Shown: positions 18,921-28,809 of the stretch, piece after piece
Layout of the letters: each line of letters starts with the position of its first letter
Position numbering within the stretch: the stretch's first letter is position 1
Source of the DNA: Cyclobacteriaceae bacterium
GTDB lineage: Bacteria; Bacteroidota; Bacteroidia; Cytophagales; Cyclobacteriaceae
Direction of reading: 5' to 3'
Length of the DNA: 37,072 nt
Assembly: GCA_028278585.1 (NCBI GenBank)
Contig: JANQEC010000405.1
Location: forward strand, 1-37,072
Program-made: the position numbers and the translations under genes
The notes under the pieces: model-generated
The model's database searches: none
What the model saw: only the letters and a program-made list of their open reading frames with translations
What the model was told of the DNA's origin: nothing

Positions 18921-19286
18921 TCAGTAGCTCTCTCTCAAAGCCTCGTTCAAAACAGGCAATATATCTTCCTCTTTAAAAGGTTTTGAAATGATCGCAAATG
19001 GGTTCGTACTTTGAACCTTTTGTATCAACCGCTGATCAGTATCTCCCATAAGATAAATGATCTTGGTCTCACTGTCATTGAGATTTGCCCTGGCAAGCTT
19101 TAACCCATTCTCGCCATTCTTGAGATAAACATCCAGGAAAACGATGTCCGGAGTTTGTGCACTAATGACATCCAATGCTTCTTTTTTATCTCTGGCTATA
19201 AAAACACTATTGATACCCATTCCTACAATCATCTCTTTTAGATCCAGGGCAATAAGTGGGTTGTCTTCAACAATGAGAATATTCAT
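18921..19286 (-). CDS. single-domain response regulator (receiver only)
   Basis: IVEDNPLIA, DIVFLDVYLKNGENG, KPF; no output domain. Confidence 0.92.
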   Translation of the reverse strand: MNILIVEDNPLIALDLKEMIVGMGINSVFIARDKKEALDVISAQTPDIVFLDVYLKNGENGLKLARANLNDSETKIIYLMGDTDQRLIQKVQSTNPFAIISKPFKEEDILPVLNEALRESY

Positions 19287-19406
19287 TTTTTATCTTGTTT
19301 GATATTCAAAAATGAATGGTTGCCAAATCGATTTCAATACCCAACCTCAGGCAATTTTTACATCTGATAAGTACCAACTCCAACACATAACACTATCTTT
19401 AGATCA

Positions 19407-21194
19407 ATGCTTTCATTCATAGTGGCATTTGTTTTAGCTCTTGCAAAACCAGAGGTGGTTGAAGTCCGGATCTCAGAAGGATATTCTGATAATTTACCAG
19501 ATACATGGACAGTTCCGGACAGTGCATCCGTATATCAGATTGGTAAGTCGTACTGGGCTGAAGTCAAAATTCAAGGATCATCAAACGAAAAGTGCATCAT
19601 TCAAGGGGGCAACTGGTACATGCAAAACATCCAGTTCTACAACGCTCAAATGGAACAACTTGCGATTGGTAACTACATCCAGGTTGACCCTTCAACAGAC
19701 GGATCAACCTTTTATCTTTTTTATACATTTCATGATTCAAAAGACCCCAACAATTTCACAATTACGGTTTCCAATACGGAAGATTTTCTAACCCGAAAGT
19801 TCAGAAAAGATGCATTCCAGGTTGGATTCACAACAACGCTGATTTTTGTGCTGCTTGTAACGACCTTTTTCATATTAAGAGGAAATGACAAAGTGTATCG
19901 GGATTACGCCTACTACATCGGATCAATCCTTATCTTCTTCTCCTATCAGTATGGCTTATGGGGAAATCAAAGTGAGATCCTCCGTTCAATTTCTCCCTCC
20001 TGGATGTGGATCTTCTCTGCCTCCCTGTCGTATGCCTATACGCTGTTTGCAAGGTCCTTTCTTGACATGAAAGAAAAGGACCCGTTTAACTACCGTTGGA
20101 CGGGTTATGGACTGAAGTTTATTTGGGGAGTCGTGATCGTAGAATCCGCCTCGTTGATCCTCAATTATGACATTCTTCACGAAGTGTGGTACAAGTCGAT
20201 TGTTATCACCTGCGAGTTGGTATTGATGATCGTTTTCCTATATCGCATTGCGATCATGAGAACCATCATTAGCAACATTTTTACAATAGGGGCATTCGTC
20301 TTGCTTTTAACCTCAATGACAGGTCAGATCGCGTCCACATTTAAGATCGCCTATGAAACGAATACATTCGTTCAAATAGGACTACTGCTTGATGTCTTTA
20401 TCCTATCAATTGGTATTGCAGTTAAAGTCGGCCTCATACAAAAATCAAGAGAGGAAGCTCAAGCCAACCTTATTGATCAATTACAGATAAATGAAAAATT
20501 TCAACAGGAGTACACGGAAAATCTCGAGCAACAAGTAAAAGAAAGAACAGTAGATCTGGACAAAAGGAACCTTGAAAATGAAACGCTACTGAAAGAGGTA
20601 CACCACAGAGTAAAAAACAATTTACAAATGATAACGAGTCTTCTGAATATGCAGCAACGACGGCTTAAGGCCGAAGCAGAGAAAAATGCTTTGGCTCAGA
20701 CCAAAAACCGGGTCAAATCAATAGGTCTAATTCATGAACACCTATACAAGCATGAGAATTTTTCAAAGATCAATCTAAAAGAATACACAAGTGAACTTTT
20801 GGATATTTTGATAATGTCACTTCACAAAGGCTCTGAAATAAATACTTCATTAAATGTGCAGGAGCTAAAGGTGGATATAGAAACTGCAATTCCAATTGGT
20901 CTGATATTGAACGAACTTATTACCAATAGTATCAAGTATGCTTTCAACGAAATTCAAGATCCGTTCCTCTCAGTGGAAATTGCAGAAAACAAAAATAAAT
21001 TGGTAATAATGGTCCGGGACAATGGTTGTGGAATGAGTCATAAAGAAAACAAATCTGGATTTGGACATTCGATCATAAATACTTTACTTGACAGCATGTC
21101 AGGGAAAATGGAGGCCAAAAATGTCGAAAATGGGTTTCATACATGGATAGAAATAGAGGACTACCAACTAGGAAATAATACGTCGAAAGTTTGA
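19407..21194 (+). CDS. sensor histidine kinase: 7TMR-DISM sensor + HisKA_2 + HATPase
   Basis: Extracellular beta domain, 7 hydrophobic segments, coiled coil, LLKEVHHRVKNNLQMITSLLNMQQRRL (HisKA_2), NELITNSIKYAF and DNGCGM (HATPase). Confidence 0.9.
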   Translation: MLSFIVAFVLALAKPEVVEVRISEGYSDNLPDTWTVPDSASVYQIGKSYWAEVKIQGSSNEKCIIQGGNWYMQNIQFYNAQMEQLAIGNYIQVDPSTDGSTFYLFYTFHDSKDPNNFTITVSNTEDFLTRKFRKDAFQVGFTTTLIFVLLVTTFFILRGNDKVYRDYAYYIGSILIFFSYQYGLWGNQSEILRSISPSWMWIFSASLSYAYTLFARSFLDMKEKDPFNYRWTGYGLKFIWGVVIVESASLILNYDILHEVWYKSIVITCELVLMIVFLYRIAIMRTIISNIFTIGAFVLLLTSMTGQIASTFKIAYETNTFVQIGLLLDVFILSIGIAVKVGLIQKSREEAQANLIDQLQINEKFQQEYTENLEQQVKERTVDLDKRNLENETLLKEVHHRVKNNLQMITSLLNMQQRRLKAEAEKNALAQTKNRVKSIGLIHEHLYKHENFSKINLKEYTSELLDILIMSLHKGSEINTSLNVQELKVDIETAIPIGLILNELITNSIKYAFNEIQDPFLSVEIAENKNKLVIMVRDNGCGMSHKENKSGFGHSIINTLLDSMSGKMEAKNVENGFHTWIEIEDYQLGNNTSKV

Positions 21195-21904
21195 AAATAA
21201 AAGTTCTGATCATCGAGGACAACCCGATAACTGCCCAAGATCTTAGTGAGATAATCTCAGATCAAGGCATGACCGTTTGTGCGATTGCTAAAACCAAAGC
21301 AGAAGCAAAGGAAGCCATGAAAAGAACTGAACCTGATATACTTCTTGTTGACATCAATCTTAAAGATGGGGAAGACGGGGTTGATTTTGTTGAAGAAGTC
21401 TCAATTGTCAACAGGACCCCTGTAATCTACCTTACGGCAAATTCGGATAAAGCTACTGTTGACAGGGCGTTTAAGACCAAACCTGCCTCTTTCCTCACCA
21501 AACCATATGATGATAAAGATGTTCTTATTGCAATTGAATTGGCATTTAATAATCATTGCAATAGTGTGCTTGTGAGTGAACTACCAAACACTCCATTCAT
21601 TTTCTTGAAGAATGGGAAGAAATTTGAAAAGGTCCCTATCGAAAATATCAATTACCTTCAGGCTGAGGGTAGTTACAGCAAATTTGTAACAAAGGATAAG
21701 GAATACTTTCTATCAGGTAATCTCAACAACATCTCCAATAAGCTTCAAAATCCCTCCTTTCTTAGAATCCATCGATCTTATGTAGTAAACATCGACAACA
21801 TCACCGGACTGGACAGTGACTATGTTTTTATTGGAGACAAAAACATTCCTATCAGCAGGAGTTACAAGGAAGAAGTCAACCGAATTCTCAGAAGGATCTC
21901 ATAA
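21191..21904 (+). CDS. LytTR-family response regulator
   Basis: Receiver IIEDNPITAQDL / DILLVDINL / TANSD / TKPY plus LytTR domain (INYLQAEGSYSKF, LRIHRSYVVNIDNITGLD, PISRSYKEEVNRIL). TTG start overlapping the kinase stop (TTGA). Confidence 0.95.
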   Translation: MKIKVLIIEDNPITAQDLSEIISDQGMTVCAIAKTKAEAKEAMKRTEPDILLVDINLKDGEDGVDFVEEVSIVNRTPVIYLTANSDKATVDRAFKTKPASFLTKPYDDKDVLIAIELAFNNHCNSVLVSELPNTPFIFLKNGKKFEKVPIENINYLQAEGSYSKFVTKDKEYFLSGNLNNISNKLQNPSFLRIHRSYVVNIDNITGLDSDYVFIGDKNIPISRSYKEEVNRILRRIS

Positions 21905-21928
21905 AAAAAGCGACACGAAGGCCGCTTT
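21905..21928 (-). terminator. intrinsic terminator serving the minus-strand gene, possibly bidirectional
   Basis: Minus strand AAAGCGGC-CTTCGT-GTCGCTTT followed by further Ts; lies between convergent stops at 21904 and 21953. Confidence 0.75.
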
Positions 21929-21952
21929 CTTTAGCTTTAAATCGATTGATAA

Positions 21953-22579
21953 TCAATCTTCAGTTTCATCAGAGAAAATAAAACTAGCATTATAAGTTCC
22001 CGTAAGAGTTTTTCCTCCGGAAAATTGAAGGTCATATGTGATAGTGAAGTTAGTTGGTCCACTTCCTGACACTGTTACAGTTCCCCCGGTAGCTTCAAAT
22101 TCAGTATAAACAGGATCTCCGTCAGCATCTACAGTTCCTGTTGGTATGTATGCTTCGGCCGCAGAGAAAAAATAATTTCCTTCTATAGAAGCAAGTATAT
22201 CTGACTGAGATTCCGTGATGAAACTGAAGGTACCTACCTCAAAGCTCGTAGTCGTTGGTGAGAACAATTCTACATACACCCCAAATGTGGCATTGGTTGC
22301 ATTATATTCAATATCGTCAAATTCATCGGTAAATTGTTGAAATGCTACATCTGCAATCGTGAAATCATAGTTGTAGTGCGTATCACTATTGGAATTATCA
22401 GCAGGACTTCCAGATCCGTAATCCTCAATCAGACCTCCGACCATCGTATAGGTCTTCCCATCAAATGAAATTTGATTGGTCACAAGGTCATCCGAGTCAT
22501 CTTTGGAGCAAGAAGATAGAAAAGATATAACAATCACTCCTAGAGCGAGTGTTAGCATTTTTGAATATTTCATTTTCAT
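21953..22579 (-). CDS. lipoprotein, uncharacterised
   Basis: Lipobox ISFLSSCSKDDSDD; beta-rich body. Confidence 0.75.
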   Translation of the reverse strand: MKMKYSKMLTLALGVIVISFLSSCSKDDSDDLVTNQISFDGKTYTMVGGLIEDYGSGSPADNSNSDTHYNYDFTIADVAFQQFTDEFDDIEYNATNATFGVYVELFSPTTTSFEVGTFSFITESQSDILASIEGNYFFSAAEAYIPTGTVDADGDPVYTEFEATGGTVTVSGSGPTNFTITYDLQFSGGKTLTGTYNASFIFSDETED

Positions 22580-22639
22580 TCAGCTTTATTAGATTATGAT
22601 CCAAAAAAACTGTTGTTTAATGGCGCTTCAAACAGGGAC

Positions 22640-22667
22640 TTTGTGACCAACAGAATCAGTTTGTGAA
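22640..22667. promoter_or_regulatory. candidate operator TTTGTGA-N2-AAC-N8-TTTGTGAA (copy A)
   Basis: Direct repeat with 20-bp period, 61 bp upstream of the minus-strand start at 22579; same architecture at 28810. Confidence 0.45.
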
Positions 22668-22696
22668 TTGCACTTTTTCTTGCTGAATGATTTAAT

Positions 22697-22726
22697 TAAA
22701 AAAGGCATCCGTCCTTGACAGATGCC
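22697..22726 (-). terminator. Rho-independent terminator of the 1335-aa gene
   Basis: Minus strand GGCATCTGTC-AAG-GACGGATGCC then T6; about 28 bp after the stop of 22755..26762. Confidence 0.9.
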
Positions 22727-22754
22727 CATGCCCGACTTCAATATCGGAGCCGCC

Positions 22755-25700
22755 TTAGTTTGTCTTGATAATCTTATCCGAATGAATCAGTTGATTTTCA
22801 TGGAAAAGCTTGAGTATGTATTGTCCCTCCCTGAGCGACTTCAGGTTGAGAGGTTGGTTTCTTTCGACTTCCTGTCTGAGCGCCATTTTGCCATCAAGGC
22901 TAAACAATTCAGCTGTTAAAGGTTTATCAAAATCAATATTCAATTGATGTTGTACAGGATTGGGATACGTCCGGATTTCAAATTCGTCTCCTACCCCAAG
23001 AGCAACGGGCTCATCGATATAAATGTACGCTTCTGATTCTTCACTTGGACAAGTCAGATTAAACCCGCTAAACGAGCCTATTAGCGTATAGCTTCCGGGG
23101 CCAAACTGATTCAGTGTTATACTACTGGCATTGCTACTAGAAAGTACAGAATTTCCATCGCGAAACCATTCGTAATGGTTGTACGAATTACTTGAGGACA
23201 AGCGAACACTATTTGGATCACTCTCATCTGGGGTTATCTCAGGTTTTGGTACTACGATAACACTCAGGTTGATATTTAATGATGTAAAACCCTCACATAA
23301 TCCATTGACAACACATTTGTAACTATTTCCATTCATGGAGCCAGGAACCTCACTCAACGTCAATGTAGGAGAATTAGCTCCAGAGTAAATGCCTCCATCT
23401 GTGATAGGCTGATCGTTCTCCATCCATTGGTAGGTGAGAAATTTACCTCTCGCTTCCACCACGAACGAAGCATCCTCTCCTTCACAAACCTGAGCAAATG
23501 TTGGCTGACCGGTAGCTGTAACTTCGTTCACATTAAGAGTGGCAACAAAGCTTTCCGCAAAAAGAACATTCCTGCATGGAGATTTTGCACGCACCCTGCA
23601 CTTAAATTGATAGCCATCAAAGTCGGTATTAGAAAAACCACCTACGCTACTCGTTAGCGTTGATGTCCTTTGTCCGCCAAAAAAAGAACTGTTATTAACG
23701 GCTGAAAAATTCTCTCCATTATCAAAGGACCAAAGCCATTCGTATTCCATATCTTCATCCCCTACAGCCGTCACTGAAAAAGATACTTGTTCTCGTAGGC
23801 AAATTGATTGCGACTCTGGTGAAGATGTTATGACCGGCTGCTTTATAATTGTTAAGGTAGACGGATCAGTGACGACCTCAGTGACACATCCATCAATCTT
23901 CAACCGATACCGGTTCCCGCTCATCGAAACAGTGGGCGAGTTAATGATCAAAATCCTTGTATTTGTTCCTGTGAATGTTTCTCCATCATCAATATCAACA
24001 AATACATCGAAGCCTGCAAATGCCTCCTGCCATTGATATGAATGAATGGCGGAAACAAAATTGGATGGAGTTGGACCAAATAATCGCACCAGTTCCTGAC
24101 CATCGCATACCGTCACATCGTTTATCTCCGGCCGATTAAAAGAGGGTGTTCTGTTCACAATGAGTTGGGGTGTACTCGAGTTTAGACTGCACGCTCCGCT
24201 GGACACAACACACCTGTATATTCTGTTGTTAAAAGCTGTGGTAGCTCCGGTAATCTGAAGTGTCTCCCCTGAAGCAAAGTAAGTGGCATCGTTCGTGATA
24301 TCGACAAATGTATTTCCAATACGTTCCTGCCATTGATAGCCCAGATTTTCTCCCGTAGCTGTTACTTTGAAAGTGGCGTCTCCGCCCTCACAAATCCTGG
24401 TGGTCATGGGCTGCTGAGTGATCACAGGTCTTTCATCGATCATCCACGTGGTGACATCTGAATACACTGGTGATGCACATGCACCTATTTCAAGCCTGTA
24501 TTGAAACCCATTCAGCGCAGTCGTACCTCCTGTTATACTCAGTCGTCTTGTTTTTGTTCCTGAGTAAGGCGCCTCTTCAGTAAGGTCAACAAATCCAGTT
24601 CCATCGTCAACTTGCCATTGATAAGATTCTATACCGGAGTTACCGGTGGTTACATTAAATGAAAAATCCACACCAGAACCTGTATCACAAAGTCCAGACG
24701 GCATTAGCGGTGTTATAATATCTGTTGGTACCTCATGTATACTTAGTAGTTTAACAGCTTTTGTTGTTGCAGAGCAGCTTCCAAGCGTAACCACACATTG
24801 TAACTGAACATATTTCGTTCCATCGGTTTCGGTCAAATAGATCTCCGGCAGCGTTTCGTCGGCGCCTGTAATGTTTAGGGTAGGTGTTGTAGTTCCCGAG
24901 AACACGGCATTATCTGTCAGATCGCTGTAAACAAACCCTGAACTTGATCGATACCTCCACTGATATGTAGGAGTTCCACTACTAGCGGATGCGGCCACTG
25001 TGAAAGTCGCATCACCCGACTCGCAAACTGAGAATCGTTCGTGCTCTTCCTCGATTATCGGTGTCTCGTTCACAGTCAATGTAGCTTCTCCGGTAAAAGC
25101 TTCATTGGAACACCGTAAAAGTTTCATTCTGAATTTGTAACCATTATTTTCAAAGGTGGGAGTAAACTTTAAGGTTGTTGAAGTTGAACCAGACACCTTG
25201 TTTTCCCCACCGTCTTCTATATCAACAAAACCGTTTCCATCATTCACCTGCCACTGCCTGCTGCCATTTAACCCCACATCACCACCGCTAAAAAAGATCG
25301 CTTCGAATCCAGCACATCGGGTTGCATCCAGGGGATCCGTACCGACAGTAATATCATCACTCATAGCTATTGCATTCACCTTGTTTGTTGTATTTGTTCC
25401 TGCCGCTGATGTCACGGTCAGTGTGACGTCATAATCTCCTTTCACATTATAAACGACTTCAGGATTCTGATCTGATGAGGAGGCAGGAGTACCACCGGGA
25501 AATGTCCAGTTCCATGAAGTGACTGTGCTACTGCTAGTGGAAAGATCTGTAAATGTGACCGTTTCACCTTCACATGGAGAGGGGTTGGATACTGAAAACT
25601 GGGGTGCCGGATCAGATAATTTCCACACACCATAATTATCTCCGTACATAATATTCGTTCCGTTTGCATAAAAAGTTCTTGGTCTCTGCACAACAGAACC

Positions 25701-26762
25701 TCTGTCCGGCTCAAGTCTCCAGTTAAATATTCCGCCATCCCACGAATAAATATTACTATCAACAGTATTACCAATGTAGATCCTACCCTGAAAAACAGTC
25801 ATCGCACTTATCCTGTTGTTGAACGGGGTAGACTGAAAGGGAGCTGAAAAGGAAGTACCATTCCATTCAACGAGATGATTGGACACATTGGTAGATGCGC
25901 CTATGAAGGAAATGTTGTAGTATCTGCTAAATGTACCTCCAATATATAATTTGCCATCGAATACCTCCATCGAAAGGATATCTACCTGACCATTATTAAA
26001 GCCACCTACTCCTCCACCACCTTCTATTGCATTTCCTACAAGATATTCCCAGGTTGTTCCATTCCATGTAGCCACGTTTTGAACCAGCTCGCCTCCAGCA
26101 TCTGTAAACTTCCCTCCCACAAAAAGTTCACCGTTGTAAACAACCATGGATGTAACCTGATCCGGCTCTTCACTTCCATTTGTTGCCATAGAAATACCGG
26201 TACCCACAGCTTCCCATGAAGCTCCGCTCCACGCAGCAATGCCGTTTACTCCCGCCGCACCTAACTCCGTAAACCTTCCTCCTGCATAGAGTTTTCCGTC
26301 ATAGACAGTTAACTCCTGAATTCTTATGTCTGATCCTGTTATGTTGCCATTTCCGACTTGTACCCACCTTCCATTGGTGGCGTCCCATTTCGCAACATGG
26401 TTGAACGGGGGATCCACACCGTTATCCATGGTGAAGGTACCTCCAATGTATAATTCGCCATTGTATTCCGCTATTGCTAAAACTCTTGTACTCTCTGGAA
26501 ATTGATTGCTTTCAAATCCAGATCCAACTTCAGACCAACTACCACCGGATAGTTTGAATACTTTAGCTGTGTAAGAATCCGGTACATTAAACGTACCGTT
26601 AAAAATGTATCCAACCGCATACAAATCACCATTGAACTGAGTGATCTCATTGTAGCTATTGGCAGAATGTGATGGGAGTCCGTTGCCCGCATCCAACCAG
26701 TTTTGGGCAAATGAACCGTTCATAAATAGTAAAACGGTTAAGAATAGTAACATTTTTTTCAT
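22755..26762 (-). CDS. secreted modular protein: beta-propeller-like N-term, PKD, multiple Ig-like domains, T9SS type A sorting domain
   Basis: N-term repeats of NGELYIGGTFT type; PKD (CEGETVTFTDLST...WNWTFPGGTP); repeated CEGxDATFxVxA...YQW Ig-like units; C-term IRTYPNPVQHQLNIDF...LKSLREGQYILKLF. Confidence 0.92.
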   Translation of the reverse strand: MKKMLLFLTVLLFMNGSFAQNWLDAGNGLPSHSANSYNEITQFNGDLYAVGYIFNGTFNVPDSYTAKVFKLSGGSWSEVGSGFESNQFPESTRVLAIAEYNGELYIGGTFTMDNGVDPPFNHVAKWDATNGRWVQVGNGNITGSDIRIQELTVYDGKLYAGGRFTELGAAGVNGIAAWSGASWEAVGTGISMATNGSEEPDQVTSMVVYNGELFVGGKFTDAGGELVQNVATWNGTTWEYLVGNAIEGGGGVGGFNNGQVDILSMEVFDGKLYIGGTFSRYYNISFIGASTNVSNHLVEWNGTSFSAPFQSTPFNNRISAMTVFQGRIYIGNTVDSNIYSWDGGIFNWRLEPDRGSVVQRPRTFYANGTNIMYGDNYGVWKLSDPAPQFSVSNPSPCEGETVTFTDLSTSSSTVTSWNWTFPGGTPASSSDQNPEVVYNVKGDYDVTLTVTSAAGTNTTNKVNAIAMSDDITVGTDPLDATRCAGFEAIFFSGGDVGLNGSRQWQVNDGNGFVDIEDGGENKVSGSTSTTLKFTPTFENNGYKFRMKLLRCSNEAFTGEATLTVNETPIIEEEHERFSVCESGDATFTVAASASSGTPTYQWRYRSSSGFVYSDLTDNAVFSGTTTPTLNITGADETLPEIYLTETDGTKYVQLQCVVTLGSCSATTKAVKLLSIHEVPTDIITPLMPSGLCDTGSGVDFSFNVTTGNSGIESYQWQVDDGTGFVDLTEEAPYSGTKTRRLSITGGTTALNGFQYRLEIGACASPVYSDVTTWMIDERPVITQQPMTTRICEGGDATFKVTATGENLGYQWQERIGNTFVDITNDATYFASGETLQITGATTAFNNRIYRCVVSSGACSLNSSTPQLIVNRTPSFNRPEINDVTVCDGQELVRLFGPTPSNFVSAIHSYQWQEAFAGFDVFVDIDDGETFTGTNTRILIINSPTVSMSGNRYRLKIDGCVTEVVTDPSTLTIIKQPVITSSPESQSICLREQVSFSVTAVGDEDMEYEWLWSFDNGENFSAVNNSSFFGGQRTSTLTSSVGGFSNTDFDGYQFKCRVRAKSPCRNVLFAESFVATLNVNEVTATGQPTFAQVCEGEDASFVVEARGKFLTYQWMENDQPITDGGIYSGANSPTLTLSEVPGSMNGNSYKCVVNGLCEGFTSLNINLSVIVVPKPEITPDESDPNSVRLSSSNSYNHYEWFRDGNSVLSSSNASSITLNQFGPGSYTLIGSFSGFNLTCPSEESEAYIYIDEPVALGVGDEFEIRTYPNPVQHQLNIDFDKPLTAELFSLDGKMALRQEVERNQPLNLKSLREGQYILKLFHENQLIHSDKIIKTN

Positions 26763-26820
26763 GGTGTGACTTTTTAAATTTTCAGATTTATTTTTTGGTG
26801 GTTGAATATTGATGACATCA

Positions 26821-26869
26821 AGCTTTGAAAGTAACCCTCCCGAAAAAATCGGGAGAGCACTTTCAGGCT
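26821..26869. other. two-tier intergenic stem-loop
   Basis: CTCCCGA(26837-26843)/TCGGGAG(26849-26855) inside GAAAGT(26827-26832)/ACTTTC(26859-26864); lies between two minus-strand genes. Confidence 0.5.
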
Positions 26870-26947
26870 ACCTTAAGTCTCCAAAGCTGAACGAATAGCC
26901 TATGAAGTACTTTGAGTAAGTAGCTATCCAAAGAGTCGAAATCATCA

Positions 26948-28720
26948 CTAATCAGATACATCTATGTAGGTAACTCTTAGGTTTCCCTTCAAATTCATCA
27001 ATCGGGCAAGCCCCTTCTTTTTGCTATTTGGATCCTCTTCCGGAATAAATTCATAGAGCAAAATTTTGCCTGGAACATTGGAAGGAATAACACGAGTGTT
27101 AACTAGTTTCGATCGGTAATCAAAAGGATCGTGCGAACGTTTTTGGGTAAATTCATTCACTAAATCTGCACCAGTTTTTTTGGCAGATTTCTTTGCAAGC
27201 TTGCCGAGACCACCAAACTTACTCATCATCCCATCCATAATCTCCCGGGTAAGTTTTAACTCGGCATTGGAAATTTCAATGGATAATGTGTCCAGTGTTG
27301 GTGAGTTGAGTTTCGTGAAATACAACTGCTCCTTGGCTTGAAGCTCATATCTTGCTACACTTACCAAATACTTATCGTTACCTTTATTTATCGTAAAACG
27401 GTAAGGGAAATATCCATTGTTGTTCAGAATGTTTGCTACATTAAGTGTTTGCTTGTGACTCTTGTAAGGTTCCTGGTCTTTTTCCGTTGAGTTTTTGACA
27501 ACAGTGATACATTCTGCTTCATCCTTTTTTCTGATACCTGTGAATTCTGCATCAGCGGAAAAATCCATCAGCGCATAGTCAACAACAGTCACAGCCTGGT
27601 CCTTATTGCTGCTGGTAAAACTTCCAATTTTAGCCATCGTACTTTTTCCCTTATCACCTGCAAGATCTGCATCTCCATACCTGTAGTTTTCTCCAATCAG
27701 GGTAAATGAACCATCATCATTCACTACAATATCGTGCATGAATGTCCTGGTACTTCCACCGAAAAAACCTGAAGTCCCTTCATCTTTCAATTGATCTTTT
27801 ACCTGCTTCCATTCAATAAATGAAAACTTAGCCTGTCCATCCTTGCTAATATTTGAAGCAAAAAAACCATTGGAGTTTTCTCCCTTTGTCCTGTTCCCGT
27901 TAAAATACATACCTCCGGTAATCACCCCTCCTTCTTTAGATGGCTTGATAAAAGTGGCAAATCCTGAAGCATTGGTTTCGGGATCTTTCAACTGTACCTT
28001 GAATTTTAGCTCTCCGGTCTCTAAATCGTATGAAGCAAGGTGGTACTCAAAATAGTCGGTAACATCAGGTGTGAAAAACTCAAGTACGTAGACCTGGTTT
28101 CCGGAAATGAAGAAATCGACAGGATACAGCTTTTTCTTATCAGGAACGGTAATCGTTGAATATTTCATTTCAAGATTAGCGTCATACCGCTCAACACTAT
28201 ACCCTATCTTCTTTTCTTTCAAGTAGTTGATCACCACAAAATCTGACCCCTCATACGGTAAAATTGCAGCAGGCTTTTCAAGTAACCTGCGCAAAACTTT
28301 GTCGAATTCTTTAGTGGCTATCACATTCCCTTCCTTATCTACCACTGTAAAGGTTCTGGTTCTTTTGATGTTACTACTTGTGATTACCATGAATTTTCCA
28401 TCGCTGTAACCAACATTTTCCACAGCTTCAGTTTCTCTTACCTGGACAGCAAAATCCATTGTTACTTTCAAGTCGTTATCTAACAGTGATAAGTGAACCT
28501 TTTGGGTAGCGCGCTTACCATCAATGATGGTCTCCATGTATTGTACATAGTAGCCGCTGTTACCAACTTTTCTCAATCCTTTAAATCCAGCTTTCGTAAC
28601 ACCTTCCAAATCGATCGATTGTGAGAAAGTCTGAAAAAGGATTAGAAACGATAACACTGAAACACTGATCCACTTTGGTACTGAATTGAACCATTCAGTT
28701 GCATCAAGATAGTTATTCAT
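26948..28720 (-). CDS. uncharacterised secreted protein
   Basis: 590 aa; hydrophobic N-term SVSVLSFLILFQTFSQS; no recognised enzymatic motif. Confidence 0.75.
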   Translation of the reverse strand: MNNYLDATEWFNSVPKWISVSVLSFLILFQTFSQSIDLEGVTKAGFKGLRKVGNSGYYVQYMETIIDGKRATQKVHLSLLDNDLKVTMDFAVQVRETEAVENVGYSDGKFMVITSSNIKRTRTFTVVDKEGNVIATKEFDKVLRRLLEKPAAILPYEGSDFVVINYLKEKKIGYSVERYDANLEMKYSTITVPDKKKLYPVDFFISGNQVYVLEFFTPDVTDYFEYHLASYDLETGELKFKVQLKDPETNASGFATFIKPSKEGGVITGGMYFNGNRTKGENSNGFFASNISKDGQAKFSFIEWKQVKDQLKDEGTSGFFGGSTRTFMHDIVVNDDGSFTLIGENYRYGDADLAGDKGKSTMAKIGSFTSSNKDQAVTVVDYALMDFSADAEFTGIRKKDEAECITVVKNSTEKDQEPYKSHKQTLNVANILNNNGYFPYRFTINKGNDKYLVSVARYELQAKEQLYFTKLNSPTLDTLSIEISNAELKLTREIMDGMMSKFGGLGKLAKKSAKKTGADLVNEFTQKRSHDPFDYRSKLVNTRVIPSNVPGKILLYEFIPEEDPNSKKKGLARLMNLKGNLRVTYIDVSD

Positions 28721-28809
28721 AATTGTCAGCTTTAGAGTAAAAAATTTTCATCTAAAGTGACCAGGAGATTTAGGCTTTAAAAAAACCTCTTTGCAGGGAG
28801 TGCTTTGGG

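Noticed and set aside
23427-26710. Many shadow ORFs across the 1335-aa gene
   Set aside because: Explained by the long open minus-strand frame with clear Ig/PKD/T9SS content.
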